Shown: piece by piece, positions 10,001-20,125 of the stretch
Layout: every line of letters starts with the position of its first letter
How positions within the stretch are numbered: position 1 is the first letter of the stretch
Assembly (NCBI GenBank): GCA_012729635.1
Contig: JAAYCT010000023.1
Span: 1 to 54,242, forward strand
Length of the DNA stretch: 54,242 nt
Source of the DNA: Clostridiaceae bacterium
GTDB taxonomy: Bacteria; Bacillota; Clostridia; Saccharofermentanales; Saccharofermentanaceae
Direction: 5' to 3'
Position numbers and translations under genes: made by a program
Notes under the pieces: generated by a model
What the model saw: only the letters and a program-made list of their open reading frames with translations
Database searches by the model: none
What the model was told of the DNA's origin: nothing

Positions 10001-10301
10001 CCGAGCAAAGGTTCAGTGCGGTCTGTCCGCCGAGATTCGGAAGCACCGCATCCGGGCGTTCTTTGGCGATAATTTCGGTAAGGCTTCTTGCGTTCAGCGG
10101 TTCCACATAGGTTATATCCGCAATGCCCGGGTCGGTCATAATCGTGGCGGGGTTCGAGTTGACCAACACGATCTTATATCCGAGTTTTCGAAGCGCCTTA
10201 CACGCCTGGGTCCCGGAATAATCGAATTCGCACGCCTGACCGATGATGATCGGTCCGGAGCCGATGATCAACACCTTGTGAATATCGTTTAATTGGGGCA
10301 T
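7080..10301 (-). CDS. carB: carbamoyl phosphate synthase large subunit
   Basis: Makes carbamoyl phosphate from ammonia, bicarbonate and two ATP for pyrimidine and arginine synthesis. At 1073 residues it has the full family length: N-terminal carboxyphosphate half (IIGSGPIIIGQACEFDYSG, ATP-grasp with MGGTGGGLVYN), a linking oligomerisation region, the carbamoyl phosphate half (ILGGGPNRIGQGIEFDYCC, ATP-grasp) and a C-terminal MGS-like allosteric domain (~935-1073). Start at 10301 has AGGTGAG six bases upstream. The small glutaminase subunit gene carA is not adjacent, which is less common; it must lie elsewhere if the enzyme is glutamine-dependent. A good promoter is present upstream. Confidence 0.97.
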   Translation of the reverse strand: MPQLNDIHKVLIIGSGPIIIGQACEFDYSGTQACKALRKLGYKIVLVNSNPATIMTDPGIADITYVEPLNARSLTEIIAKERPDAVLPNLGGQTALNLCSELSKSGVLEKYNVKVIGVQIDAIERGEDRIAFKKTMDRLGIEMPRSKAAYSVEEAETIASELGYPVVIRPAYTMGGTGGGLVYNLEELRVIATRGISASMVGQILVEESVLGWEELELEVVRDSKNQMITVCFIENIDAIGVHTGDSFCSAPMLTISDELQQRLQKYAYQVVEAIEVIGGTNVQFAHDPKTGRVVIIEINPRTSRSSALASKATGFPIALISAMLAAGLTLDEIPYWRDGTLEKYTPSGDYVVIKFARWAFEKFPGSIDKLGTQMRAVGEVMSIGKNYKEAFQKAIRSLEISRYGLGFAKDFNKKTLEELMAMLTEPTSERHFIMYEALRKGADMDTLFEMTHIKRYFIEQMKELVDTEEEILSYRGTELPNELLIKAKKDGFSDRYLAMLLNVGESEIRERRTVLGVVEGWDAVPVSGVEDAAYYYSSYNISDQTGVSDKPKVMILGGGPNRIGQGIEFDYCCVHAAFALKDLGYETVIVNCNPETVSTDYDTSDKLYFEPLTVEDVLSIYQKENPIGVIVQFGGQTPLNIAAELERAGVRILGTSQQTIDFAEDRDQFRKMMERLDIPMPESGMAVNTDEAIVIANRIGYPLMVRPSYVLGGRGMEIVHDEEMLCRYMEAAVGVTPERPILVDRFLNNATEAEADAIANGTDAFVPTVMEHIEYAGVHSGDSACVIPPVSITPELIETISEYTRRIASEMKVVGLMNMQYAIADGVVYVLEANPRASRTVPLVSKVCNIQMARIATEIVMTVSEGKEYDMSRLVQRRIPHFGVKEAVLPFNMFPEVDPLLGPEMRSTGEVLGLSNSYEIAYFKAQEAAQSPLPTEGCVLISLNDKDKKVGLTAARELIAIGFKIRATRGTCAFLRENGVAAEEIKKLFEGRPNIADAIANREIHLIINTPRSKMSEFDDSYIRKIAIKNRVPYITTMTAAIASVRGIRAFIENGYSESAKKSLQEYHAEIR

Positions 10302-10402
10302 ATCGTCTCACCTGCACTATGGGTCGGGTGTCGATTAGCCGACTCCCTCCGTTCCGATCGTATCGTCCGCCGGACCGAAGGAGCGACGGATGCTCGAAAG
10401 AG

Positions 10403-10431
10403 ATTGTATCTTATTACCGTCGAAAATGCAA
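10403..10431 (-). promoter_or_regulatory. sigma-70-type promoter of carB
   Basis: On the minus strand TTGCAT (10431-10426) and TACAAT (10408-10403) are separated by exactly 17 bases. The transcript would start near 10396, leaving a GC-rich ~95-base leader before carB. I could not recognise a PyrR-type antiterminator motif in that leader. Confidence 0.7.
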
Positions 10432-10527
10432 AGCGAAAATCACCGGTTCCGGGAAAGAGAAACCCCGCTTTTTTCGCCGACCGCTCCTACGATAAACGAT
10501 ACGTTCCTTTGATAACGAATTGCAAAA

Positions 10528-10558
10528 AAACGCCCCGTGCTTCTCGCGCGGGGCGTTT
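10528..10558 (-). terminator. intrinsic terminator of tuf / str operon
   Basis: Stem AAACGCCCCG / CGGGGCGTTT with an 11-base loop, followed on the minus strand by an extended T run (TTTTTTT). It lies 22 bases after the tuf stop codon. Confidence 0.92.
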
Positions 10559-10580
10559 GAAATCCGATACGCAGTACCGA

Positions 10581-11783
10581 TTATTCGATAATGGTGGAAA
10601 CCGTTCCGGCACCGACCGTACGGCCGCCCTCACGAATTGCGAACTTCAGTCCGGGCTCCATGGCGATCGGAGTGATCAGCTCCACGGAGATCGTGATATG
10701 GTCGCCGGGCATGCACATCTCTGTTCCTTCCGGAAGATGTGCCACACCGGTAACATCCGTAGTACGGAAGTAGAACTGAGGACGATAGCCGTTAAAGAAG
10801 GGCTTATGACGTCCGCCTTCCTCGTTTGTCAAGACGTACACCTGACCGGTAAACTTGGTATGCGGGGTAATCGAGTTGGGCTTGGCGATAACCTGCCCGC
10901 GCTCGACCTGCTTACGATCGATACCGCGAAGGAGAACACCGATGTTGTCTCCGGCTTCCGCCTGATCCAAAAGCTTACGGAACATCTCAACGCCCGTAAC
11001 AACCGTGTTCTTGGGTTCTTCCATTAATCCGACGATCTGGGCGGCATCTCCGACCTTGATGATTCCGCGCTCCAAACGACCCGTAGCAACCGTTCCGCGT
11101 CCCGTGATGGTGAAAACATCCTCAACGGGCATCAGGAAGGGAAGATCGACCGGGCGAGCGGGCGTTGCGATAAAGGAGTCAACAGCCTCCATCAGATCGA
11201 TGATGCACTTGTATTCGGGAGCACCGGCATCCGTCGAAGCGGATTCAATCGCGTTCAGCGCGGATCCTCTGATGATCGGGGTATCGTCGCCCGGGAACTC
11301 ATACTGATTCAAGAGATCGCGGATATCCATCTCAACCAGTTCCAGGAGCTCGTCGTCATCGACCTGATCACACTTATTCATGAAAACAACAATATACGGA
11401 ACACCGACCTGACGGGCGAGCAGGATGTGCTCACGGGTCTGAGGCATCGGACCGTCGGAAGCGGAAACAACAAGAATTGCTCCGTCCATCTGAGCGGCAC
11501 CGGTAATCATGTTCTTGATGTAGTCGGCGTGTCCGGGACAGTCAACGTGCGCATAGTGACGCGCGTCGGTCTGATACTCGACGTGAGCGGTATTGATTGT
11601 AATACCACGGGTTCTTTCCTCCGGTGCGCTGTCAATACTGCCGTATTCCTTGTAGGAAGCCTTTCCGGAGAACGACAGGACCTTGGTGATCGCAGCCGTA
11701 AGAGTCGTCTTGCCGTGGTCAACGTGGCCGATGGTGCCGATGTTGACATGCGGCTTATTTCTTTCAAATTTTGCCTTTCCCAT
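10581..11783 (-). CDS. tuf: elongation factor Tu
   Basis: GTPase that delivers aminoacyl-tRNA to the ribosome. 400 residues, the normal length. G motifs are intact: [10 protein letters not shown] (G1), the DCPGHADY loop (G3), NKCD (G4) and SAL (G5), followed by the two beta-barrel domains ending [18 protein letters not shown] upstream of 11783 fixes the start. It is the last gene of the str operon but also has its own promoter in the 138-base gap after fusA, which fits the high demand for EF-Tu. Confidence 0.98.
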   Translation of the reverse strand: MGKAKFERNKPHVNIGTIGHVDHGKTTLTAAITKVLSFSGKASYKEYGSIDSAPEERTRGITINTAHVEYQTDARHYAHVDCPGHADYIKNMITGAAQMDGAILVVSASDGPMPQTREHILLARQVGVPYIVVFMNKCDQVDDDELLELVEMDIRDLLNQYEFPGDDTPIIRGSALNAIESASTDAGAPEYKCIIDLMEAVDSFIATPARPVDLPFLMPVEDVFTITGRGTVATGRLERGIIKVGDAAQIVGLMEEPKNTVVTGVEMFRKLLDQAEAGDNIGVLLRGIDRKQVERGQVIAKPNSITPHTKFTGQVYVLTNEEGGRHKPFFNGYRPQFYFRTTDVTGVAHLPEGTEMCMPGDHITISVELITPIAMEPGLKFAIREGGRTVGAGTVSTIIE

Positions 11784-11853
11784 TTGTATGTTCCTCCTTG
11801 TTCAGCCTTCGCTGATGTTTACAAAATTTTCCGCTCAAACGCCAGATGCATCT

Positions 11854-11888
11854 ATTTTACTATATTTATCGATAATCGCAAGATGCAA
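11854..11888 (-). promoter_or_regulatory. internal promoter of tuf
   Basis: Two overlapping minus-strand arrangements are visible: TTGCGA (11881-11876) with 16 bases to TAAAAT (11859-11854), and TTGCAT (11888-11883) with 18 bases to TATAGT (11864-11859). Either would start transcription in the fusA-tuf gap. Confidence 0.55.
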
Positions 11889-11911
11889 AAAGCCGGGTGC
11901 GGTTGGCTTTT
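11888..11911 (-). terminator. weak hairpin between fusA and tuf
   Basis: On the minus strand AAAAGCC / GGCTTTT with a 10-base loop and five Ts, starting 11 bases after the fusA stop codon. The short stem suggests partial termination, which together with the internal promoter would allow tuf to be expressed separately. Confidence 0.5.
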
Positions 11912-11921
11912 GTTCTGATGG

Positions 11922-13988
<2,067 letters not shown>

Positions 13989-14016
13989 TGATTCTATTGC
14001 TCCTTACCGTCCGATA

Positions 14017-14502
<486 letters not shown>

Positions 14503-14635
14503 TCATGATTATCAGATACTACTGAAATCACAGGTACTCACGTTTGGACCGTGTCGCGCCAGTCGCAATGTCCGCTCCCGGAAAACCGGTTATAGACAGT
14601 GTACTGACCACTTTCTGTCCAACCACAGGAATGCT

Positions 14636-15064
14636 CTACTTCTTGACCTTACCGGCCTTCGGTCTCTTCGCTCCGTATTTGGAACGACCCTGAAGACGGT
14701 TCGCAACACCCGCAGTATCCAATGTTCCTCTGATTACGTGATAACGGACACCGGGAAGATCCCGAACACGTCCGCCACGGATGAGAACCACCGAGTGCTC
14801 CTGCAGGTTATGTCCGATTCCCGGTATGTACGCATATACTTCGTACATGTTCGTGAGACGGACTCTGGCAACTTTACGCAAAGCCGAATTCGGTTTCTTG
14901 GGGGTAACCGTCTTGACGACCGTGCACACTCCGCGCTTTTGCGGGGAGGACTCATCGGTCTCCTGCTTGCGCAACGTGTTCATTCCGCTCTGCAGCGCCG
15001 GAGCTTTGGACTTATACGTCTTGGAAGCTCTTCCTGAATTAACCAATTGGTTGAACGTAGGCAT
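14636..15064 (-). CDS. rpsL: 30S ribosomal protein S12
   Basis: 142 residues starting [12 protein letters not shown]; the decoding-centre protein of the 30S subunit. The [17 protein letters not shown] loop is intact, with Lys at the positions whose substitution gives streptomycin resistance, so it reads as wild type. The C-terminal [10 protein letters not shown]-like basic tail is present. AAAGGAGGTG upstream of 15064 decides the start. First gene of the str operon (rpsL-rpsG-fusA-tuf); rpoBC are not immediately upstream. Confidence 0.97.
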   Translation of the reverse strand: MPTFNQLVNSGRASKTYKSKAPALQSGMNTLRKQETDESSPQKRGVCTVVKTVTPKKPNSALRKVARVRLTNMYEVYAYIPGIGHNLQEHSVVLIRGGRVRDLPGVRYHVIRGTLDTAGVANRLQGRSKYGAKRPKAGKVKK

Positions 15065-15179
15065 CAATACACCTCCTTTCAATAATAATACCTTCCCCCG
15101 GTCGTTCCGAATCGCAGTCTTTCGATCGAAAAACACCGAAAACAAACGAAAAAGGACCTTTCCGGAGTTCGGGCAATTC

Positions 15180-15208
15180 AGTATATCACCGGATTTCGAT
15201 AATGTAAA
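15180..15208 (-). promoter_or_regulatory. promoter of the str operon
   Basis: Minus-strand TTTACA (15208-15203), 17-base spacer, TATACT (15185-15180). It gives a ~110-base leader before rpsL. With the terminator at 15228-15266 it accounts for the 302-base gap 15065-15366, in which I see no gene. Confidence 0.7.
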
Positions 15209-15227
15209 CGCCGACGGATGAAAAAAA

Positions 15228-15266
15228 GCCTCGGTGAATCGGACGAAGATCGCCTTATGCCGAGGC
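15228..15266 (-). terminator. terminator of hydrogenase operon 1
   Basis: Minus-strand stem GCCTCGG / CCGAGGC with a 25-base loop, flanked by A5 before and T7 after. It lies about 100 bases downstream of hydC and just upstream of the str promoter. Confidence 0.75.
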
Positions 15267-15366
15267 GTTTTTCTATGCAATCAGACCAATCAACGGACCG
15301 TCTTCAATCTCCGGCCCCAAATCCGTTTCGGGCGAAGGACGGAAAAAGGACGATCGGGTTCCCGTC

Positions 15367-15900
15367 TTATTCCGCGATACTCTCTTCACGGAGTTTATTC
15401 AGGATTTCGGGTATTTGGGTCGGAGTAACACGACTGTATACCTTTCCGTTAATGGTCATCACGGGAGCCAGCGCGCATACGCCCAGACAACGGGACTGCT
15501 CCAGCGTGAAAAACCCGTCGCCGGTCGTTTCTCCGATCTCGATGCCGAGCTGGGACTCAATCGCCTCCAGGATTTTATCTGCGCCTTTAACAAAGCAGGC
15601 GGTCCCCATGCACACGGATATCGTGTACTTGCCCTTCGGCGTCAAACGGAAGAAGTGATAAAACGACGCCACTCCGCTGACCACGGACGTCGGCACCTGA
15701 AGGCGCTGCGCCACATCGTCGAGAATCGGACGCGGAAGATATCCGTAGTGTAACTGAACCTTGTGTAAAACCGCAATCAGTTGGCTTTCGGGCCGCTCTC
15801 CCTTTAAGCAATCCTCGATAAATTCGATGATTTCGGACGGTAACGGAGCAACCTCCTGCATATCGCAATGAGAGCATGTGCTGTTTTCATTCTTTCCCAT
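15367..15900 (-). CDS. hydC: hydrogenase gamma subunit, NuoE-like [2Fe-2S] protein (operon 1)
   Basis: 177 residues, homologous to NuoE and HydC: a helical N-terminal region and a thioredoxin-like domain binding one [2Fe-2S] cluster through C97, C102, C138 and C142 (VCMGTAC ... SRCLGVC). It passes electrons between the flavoprotein HydB and HydA in trimeric NAD(P)H-dependent [FeFe]-hydrogenases. An extra N-terminal pair C9-x2-C12 precedes the family domain and is absent from the second copy at 24382. Stop of hydA and start of hydC are adjacent (15901/15900), showing tight coupling. Last gene of the operon, before the terminator at 15228-15266. Confidence 0.92.
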   Translation of the reverse strand: MGKNENSTCSHCDMQEVAPLPSEIIEFIEDCLKGERPESQLIAVLHKVQLHYGYLPRPILDDVAQRLQVPTSVVSGVASFYHFFRLTPKGKYTISVCMGTACFVKGADKILEAIESQLGIEIGETTGDGFFTLEQSRCLGVCALAPVMTINGKVYSRVTPTQIPEILNKLREESIAE

Positions 15901-17703
15901 TTATTTGATCCCCCTTGGCTCTTTCGGCTCATATGTTGTATGCAGAAGCTCGTGCGCGATTTCGCTTCCGGGATGTTGAAGGAACTGCTGGTACAACTGT
16001 TGGATATAAGGGTTTTCGTGTGACTTTCTGATCTTTTTCTCCGCGTCGATCTTGTAAAGAGATGCGGCTCGTTTCTCCAGAACCTCCCGGTTGAGCACGT
16101 ACCGACCGTCTGCGGGGTACGGCTGACCACCGCCGCCGATGCAACCTCCGGGACAAGCCATTAACTCAATCAGATGATACTCTTTCTCTCCCGACTTGAC
16201 CTTTTCGAGAATCTTCTTGGCGTTATTCAGCCCGTTCACCACCGCGATATTGACTTCGATTCCCGCGATTTCAACAGACGCTTCTTTGTAACCGGTTACG
16301 GCGCGCACATTATAGAAGTTCAGCTCATCAAGCGGCTTGCCGGTGATCTTTTCCGCCGCGGTACGCAGGGCGGCTTCCATGACTCCTCCCGTCGTTCCGA
16401 AAATATCGGCGGCTCCGGTCGAGCTTCCGAGCGGATTATCGAATTCTTCCTCGTGCAACTGCATAAAATCGATTCCGTACGCCTTAATCATCCAAACGAG
16501 CTCCCGGGTGGTCAGGACCGCGTCCGTGTGCGGATTTCCGTCCGCATCACATAACTCCGGACGGCGCATTTCGTATTTCTTGGCCGTGCAGGGCATAATG
16601 GCGACAACATAAATGTCTTTCGGATCAATCCCGGTCTTTCTTGCGTAGAAGGTCTTTAAAATAATGGACTGCATGCTCATCGGCGAGCGACAGGATGACA
16701 TGTGCGGGATCATTTCGGGATAGAAATGCTCCATGAAGCTGACCCATCCCGGTGAACAGGAGGTAAACATCGGCAATACCTGAGGATGATTTAAATGTCC
16801 CTCTTCCTTTTTGCCGCCGGGAAGAACCCCGTTATGCTTCAACCGCCCGATAAACTCTTCCGATTCTTCAACGATCGTTAAGTCCGCACCGAAGTTTGTA
16901 TCAAAGACGGCGTCAAAGCCGAGGCGGCGCAAGGCGGTGACGGTACGTCCGGTTTCCGCGGTTCCGGGGGCTTCACCGAAGCCTTCTCCGATGGTCGCGC
17001 GAATGGACGGAGCGATTTGTGCGACAACATGCTTCTTCGGGTCGGCGAGCGCCGCCCAGACCTCATCGGTCGCGCTTTTTTCGAGAAAAGCAGCCGTCGG
17101 GCAAACATTGATGCATTGTCCGCAGTTGATACATACCGAATCCTTCATCGCGACGAGATGTGCGGGGCCGACCACGGTATTCACGCCGCGGTGCATCTGG
17201 CCGAGATTCGTTACACCCTGAACCTCGGAGCAGACGCGAATGCAACGGTGACATAAAATACATTTATCGGAATTACGGACGACCGAAAAGCTGGAGTCGT
17301 CAATCTCAAAATGCTTACGTTGTCCGGCAAAGAGCCTCTCGCGAACACCCAGGGAATACGCCAGATCCTGAAGCTCACAGTTTCCGTCACGCTCACAGGT
17401 CTGACAATCCATCGGATGATTATCAAGGATCAGTTCAATCAGGTCCCGGCGAGCCTGACGAATCGCCGGTGAATTGGTCTTGACCTTCATCCCCTCCGTA
17501 ACCTTTGTCGAACAAGCGGTCAGGTAATTCTTATAGCCATCCACCTCAACGATACAAATCCGACAGGCGCCTTCGATGCCGAGATCCGGAACGTAGCAAA
17601 GCCGCGGGATGAAAACACCGATGGTCTCGGCTGCTTTCATAATCGTCGTTCCCTCCGGAACGGACAGCGGGTTATCATCTACGGTCAGATTGATATTTTT
17701 CAT
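15901..17703 (-). CDS. hydA: [FeFe]-hydrogenase catalytic subunit HydA (operon 1)
   Basis: 600 residues. Order: N-terminal plant-type [2Fe-2S] domain (~1-80, CRICIVEV), His-ligated [4Fe-4S] motif HPMDCQTCERDGNC (~96-110), two [4Fe-4S] motifs CILCHRCIRVC and CINCGQCINVC, then the H-cluster domain with C316 (TSCSPGW), C372 (MPCTAKKYE), C517 and C521 (MACPGGCIGGGG), and a C-terminal small-subunit-like segment (RKSHENP). The first H-cluster motif is TSCSPGW rather than the classical TSCCPxW, and an extra C338 appears 22 residues later. Reduces protons with electrons delivered through HydB and HydC; soluble, cytoplasmic. An inserted segment around 295-305 (GGKKEEGH) makes it longer than the copy at 26113. 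Confidence 0.96.
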   Translation of the reverse strand: MKNINLTVDDNPLSVPEGTTIMKAAETIGVFIPRLCYVPDLGIEGACRICIVEVDGYKNYLTACSTKVTEGMKVKTNSPAIRQARRDLIELILDNHPMDCQTCERDGNCELQDLAYSLGVRERLFAGQRKHFEIDDSSFSVVRNSDKCILCHRCIRVCSEVQGVTNLGQMHRGVNTVVGPAHLVAMKDSVCINCGQCINVCPTAAFLEKSATDEVWAALADPKKHVVAQIAPSIRATIGEGFGEAPGTAETGRTVTALRRLGFDAVFDTNFGADLTIVEESEEFIGRLKHNGVLPGGKKEEGHLNHPQVLPMFTSCSPGWVSFMEHFYPEMIPHMSSCRSPMSMQSIILKTFYARKTGIDPKDIYVVAIMPCTAKKYEMRRPELCDADGNPHTDAVLTTRELVWMIKAYGIDFMQLHEEEFDNPLGSSTGAADIFGTTGGVMEAALRTAAEKITGKPLDELNFYNVRAVTGYKEASVEIAGIEVNIAVVNGLNNAKKILEKVKSGEKEYHLIELMACPGGCIGGGGQPYPADGRYVLNREVLEKRAASLYKIDAEKKIRKSHENPYIQQLYQQFLQHPGSEIAHELLHTTYEPKEPRGIK

Positions 17704-17726
17704 GTTGTTTCCTCGCTTTCCTACCG

Positions 17727-19904
17727 TTATATCTTGGTGACGGCGTCGAATTTACAGACGTTAAAACATTCTCCGCAGCGGACGCATTTGTCCTGATCGA
17801 TCAGATGCGGATTGCGCGGGCTGCCCGAGATACACGTAACCGGGCATCGACGGGCGCACAGCGTGCATCCGGTGCACTTGTCCGGATCAATCCGGTACCG
17901 GATCAACTGGGTACAACGGTGACTGGGACAACGCTTCTCTTCGATATGAACCAGAAATTCCTCGCGGAAATTCTTGAGGACACTTAAAATCGGATTCGGA
18001 GCGGATTGCCCGAGTCCGCACAGAGACGTTTTCTTAATCAGGTTTCCCAAACGCTCCAGTTTGTCCAAATCTTCGGGAACTCCGTTACCCGAGGTGATGC
18101 GCTTCAGGATTTCAAGCATTCGGAGCGTACCTTCGCGACAGGGAACACATTTTCCGCAGGACTCGGATTGAGTAAACTCCAGAAAGAATTGCGCGGTGGA
18201 GACCATGCAGTCCGTCTCATCCAAAACGATCATTCCTCCGGAACCCATAATCGAACCGATTGCACTCAGGGATTCGTAATCAACGGGCAAATCGAGATCC
18301 TTTTCGTGGATAAACCCCCCGGACGGGCCTCCGGTTTGAACGGCTTTCAAGGCGTGTCCTCCCGGAATTCCGCCGCCGATATCATACACGATATCCCGAA
18401 GCGTCGTTCCCATCGGCACCTCGACCAATCCCGTATTTCTCACTTTTCCGGCCAAAGCAAATACCTTGGTTCCCTTGCTGGCTTCCGTTCCGATACAGCT
18501 GAAGAACTCGGGTCCGTAAAGAAGGATGACCGGAATATTCGCCCAGGTTTCCACGTTGTTGATGACCGTAGGATGCCCCCACAGGCCCGAAGCGGTCGGA
18601 TACGGCGGCCGAAGAATCGGCTGACCGCGCTCCCCTTCGATGGATTTCAAAAGTGCGGTTTCTTCGCCGCAGACGAAGGCTCCGGCGCCGAGACGGATTT
18701 CAATGTCAAAACTGTGACCGGACCCAAGGATGTTCTCACCGAGAAGTCCCGCTTCTTTGGCTTTTTCGATCGCAATACGGCAACGTTCGATGGCCAGAGG
18801 ATATTCGGCACGGATATAAATGAAGCCTTTGGTCGCTCCGATTGCGTAGGAGCCGATGGTCATGCCCTCAATCACGCTGAACGGATCACCTTCAAGCGCA
18901 CTTCGATCCATAAACGCGCCCGGATCGCCCTCGTCGGCGTTACAGATCACATAGCGAATCGGATCATCGTTTCCCGTAATTGCGTTCTTCCATTTCTGAC
19001 CGGTCGGATACCCGCCGCCGCCGCGACCCCGCAAGCCGGACGCCAGAACCTGATCGATAACATCCTGAGCGGACGGTCCGTCCAATGCTTTTGCGAGGGA
19101 TTCATACCCCTGATGTAACAGATAATCCGCTAGGTCTTCCGGATCAATAATGCCGCTGTGTCGCAGGGTCAGACGCGTCTGTTTGTTAAAGAATGAAACA
19201 TCTCCGTAAACCGAGAGGTAGCTTTTGGTCATCGGGTCCAATTCAATCTGCATGTCCGAAAGCGTCTGTCCGCCGAGTATATGCGATTGGACGATTTTCT
19301 TGAGTTCGTCCCGATATGTGAAGGCATACGTTATGTTTCCCGGCATAATCATCATTCGCGCCGTTTTACAATCCGAAACCTCGGGCGAAAAACCCATGTG
19401 ATCCGCTTCGTAAACTTTAATGGAGTTGGACGGAATTTCGCACTCCGCCAGGATTTCTTCGAAAACCTCCGGCCAATTTGTGTCGGAAGCGACAAAATTA
19501 TTCCCGCAGAAAACGACGACATGAGAATAGATCATGCTGGTCTTTTTATCGAGAATCAAAGACGGAACCAGTTCTCCGCCCAATACATGGTCATGAAAAA
19601 TCTGCTGAACCTTTTCTACATCTACCTTTTCATATTTAAACGGGATTTGCCCGCTGACGAAAACGCCGACGATCGGCTCTCTGGCACAACGACCGGTACA
19701 TCCGGTTTGCTTGATCAGAATGTCGTCACGCCCGGATGCACGGATGAGTTTTTCAAACTCTTTTCGTACCCGCTCGGCCCCCGCGGCATTTTCACAAGTT
19801 GCCGACCCGATGTGAATAACGCAATGAGCGCCCTTGTTCTGCTCGGTGATTTCCTGAATCTGCTGATCACGTAAATGGAGAAATTGATCATAAATGTTTC
19901 CCAT
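17727..19904 (-). CDS. hydB: hydrogenase flavoprotein subunit HydB, NuoF-like, with duplicated thioredoxin-like domain (operon 1)
   Basis: 725 residues, about 100 longer than usual. Order: thioredoxin-like [2Fe-2S] domain (~25-115; C37, C69, C73, possibly C28), a second domain of the same layout (~124-215) that keeps only scattered cysteines (C133, C179), then the NuoF core with FMN loop GLRGRGGGGYPTG, NAD-binding NADEGDPG, [4Fe-4S] ligands in ESCGKCVPCREG and SLCGLGQ, a CPSHRC bridge, and a C-terminal two-[4Fe-4S] ferredoxin domain (CTGCTLCARRC, CVRCGECFNVC). It oxidises or reduces NAD(P)H and feeds HydA; the ferredoxin-containing form is the type known from electron-bifurcating enzymes. First gene of operon 1, 23 bases before hydA. 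The two N-terminal domains both end in a HxLGG segment (HDHVLGGELV, QSHILGGQTL). Confidence 0.93.
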   Translation of the reverse strand: MGNIYDQFLHLRDQQIQEITEQNKGAHCVIHIGSATCENAAGAERVRKEFEKLIRASGRDDILIKQTGCTGRCAREPIVGVFVSGQIPFKYEKVDVEKVQQIFHDHVLGGELVPSLILDKKTSMIYSHVVVFCGNNFVASDTNWPEVFEEILAECEIPSNSIKVYEADHMGFSPEVSDCKTARMMIMPGNITYAFTYRDELKKIVQSHILGGQTLSDMQIELDPMTKSYLSVYGDVSFFNKQTRLTLRHSGIIDPEDLADYLLHQGYESLAKALDGPSAQDVIDQVLASGLRGRGGGGYPTGQKWKNAITGNDDPIRYVICNADEGDPGAFMDRSALEGDPFSVIEGMTIGSYAIGATKGFIYIRAEYPLAIERCRIAIEKAKEAGLLGENILGSGHSFDIEIRLGAGAFVCGEETALLKSIEGERGQPILRPPYPTASGLWGHPTVINNVETWANIPVILLYGPEFFSCIGTEASKGTKVFALAGKVRNTGLVEVPMGTTLRDIVYDIGGGIPGGHALKAVQTGGPSGGFIHEKDLDLPVDYESLSAIGSIMGSGGMIVLDETDCMVSTAQFFLEFTQSESCGKCVPCREGTLRMLEILKRITSGNGVPEDLDKLERLGNLIKKTSLCGLGQSAPNPILSVLKNFREEFLVHIEEKRCPSHRCTQLIRYRIDPDKCTGCTLCARRCPVTCISGSPRNPHLIDQDKCVRCGECFNVCKFDAVTKI

Positions 19905-19954
19905 ATAGCCCCATTCTCTTTCCGGCCGACACCGACCATTTATTGGGTTGATCC

Positions 19955-19966
19955 CTGATTAATCAG
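19955..19966. promoter_or_regulatory. palindrome in the hydrogenase operon 1 leader
   Basis: CTGATTAATCAG is a perfect 12-bp palindrome located about 17-28 bases after the predicted start of the hydBAC transcript, a good position for a repressor. The half-site CTGATTAA recurs at 21155-21162 just upstream of the neighbouring LacI-family gene, so it may be the operator of that regulator. This is inference. Confidence 0.4.
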
Positions 19967-19989
19967 TTCACATAGTAAACGCCGTAACG

Positions 19990-20018
19990 ATTTTACATTG
20001 TAAGATTATGTGCGTCAA
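19990..20018 (-). promoter_or_regulatory. promoter of hydrogenase operon 1
   Basis: Minus-strand TTGACG (20018-20013), 17-base spacer, TAAAAT (19995-19990), followed by a ~78-base leader to hydB. Confidence 0.7.
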
Positions 20019-20045
20019 TCCGAAACACGTCGGCCGTACGGACGA

Positions 20046-20064
20046 AAATGATCCGGGATCATTT
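20046..20064 (-). terminator. hairpin after the LacI-family gene
   Basis: AAATGATCCGGGATCATTT: nine-base perfect arms around a single central base, 60 bases past the regulator stop codon, followed on the minus strand by TTTTCG. Probably a terminator, but its short centre also fits a protein-binding palindrome upstream of the hydrogenase promoter. Confidence 0.5.
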
Positions 20065-20125
20065 GCTTTTTCTATGCAAAACCACGATATTTCCGGCACG
20101 TCTGCATTCGAATCGGATAATCCGC

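Noticed and set aside
8574-10292. 572-codon plus-strand open frame opposite carB
   Set aside because: It lies fully within carB, whose domains are complete; the frame has no recognisable motif and an improbable composition rich in His, Arg and Cys.
10302-10402. PyrR-type attenuator in the carB leader
   Set aside because: The leader is GC-rich with small inverted repeats, but I could not find the PyrR-binding loop sequence or a terminator with a T-run.
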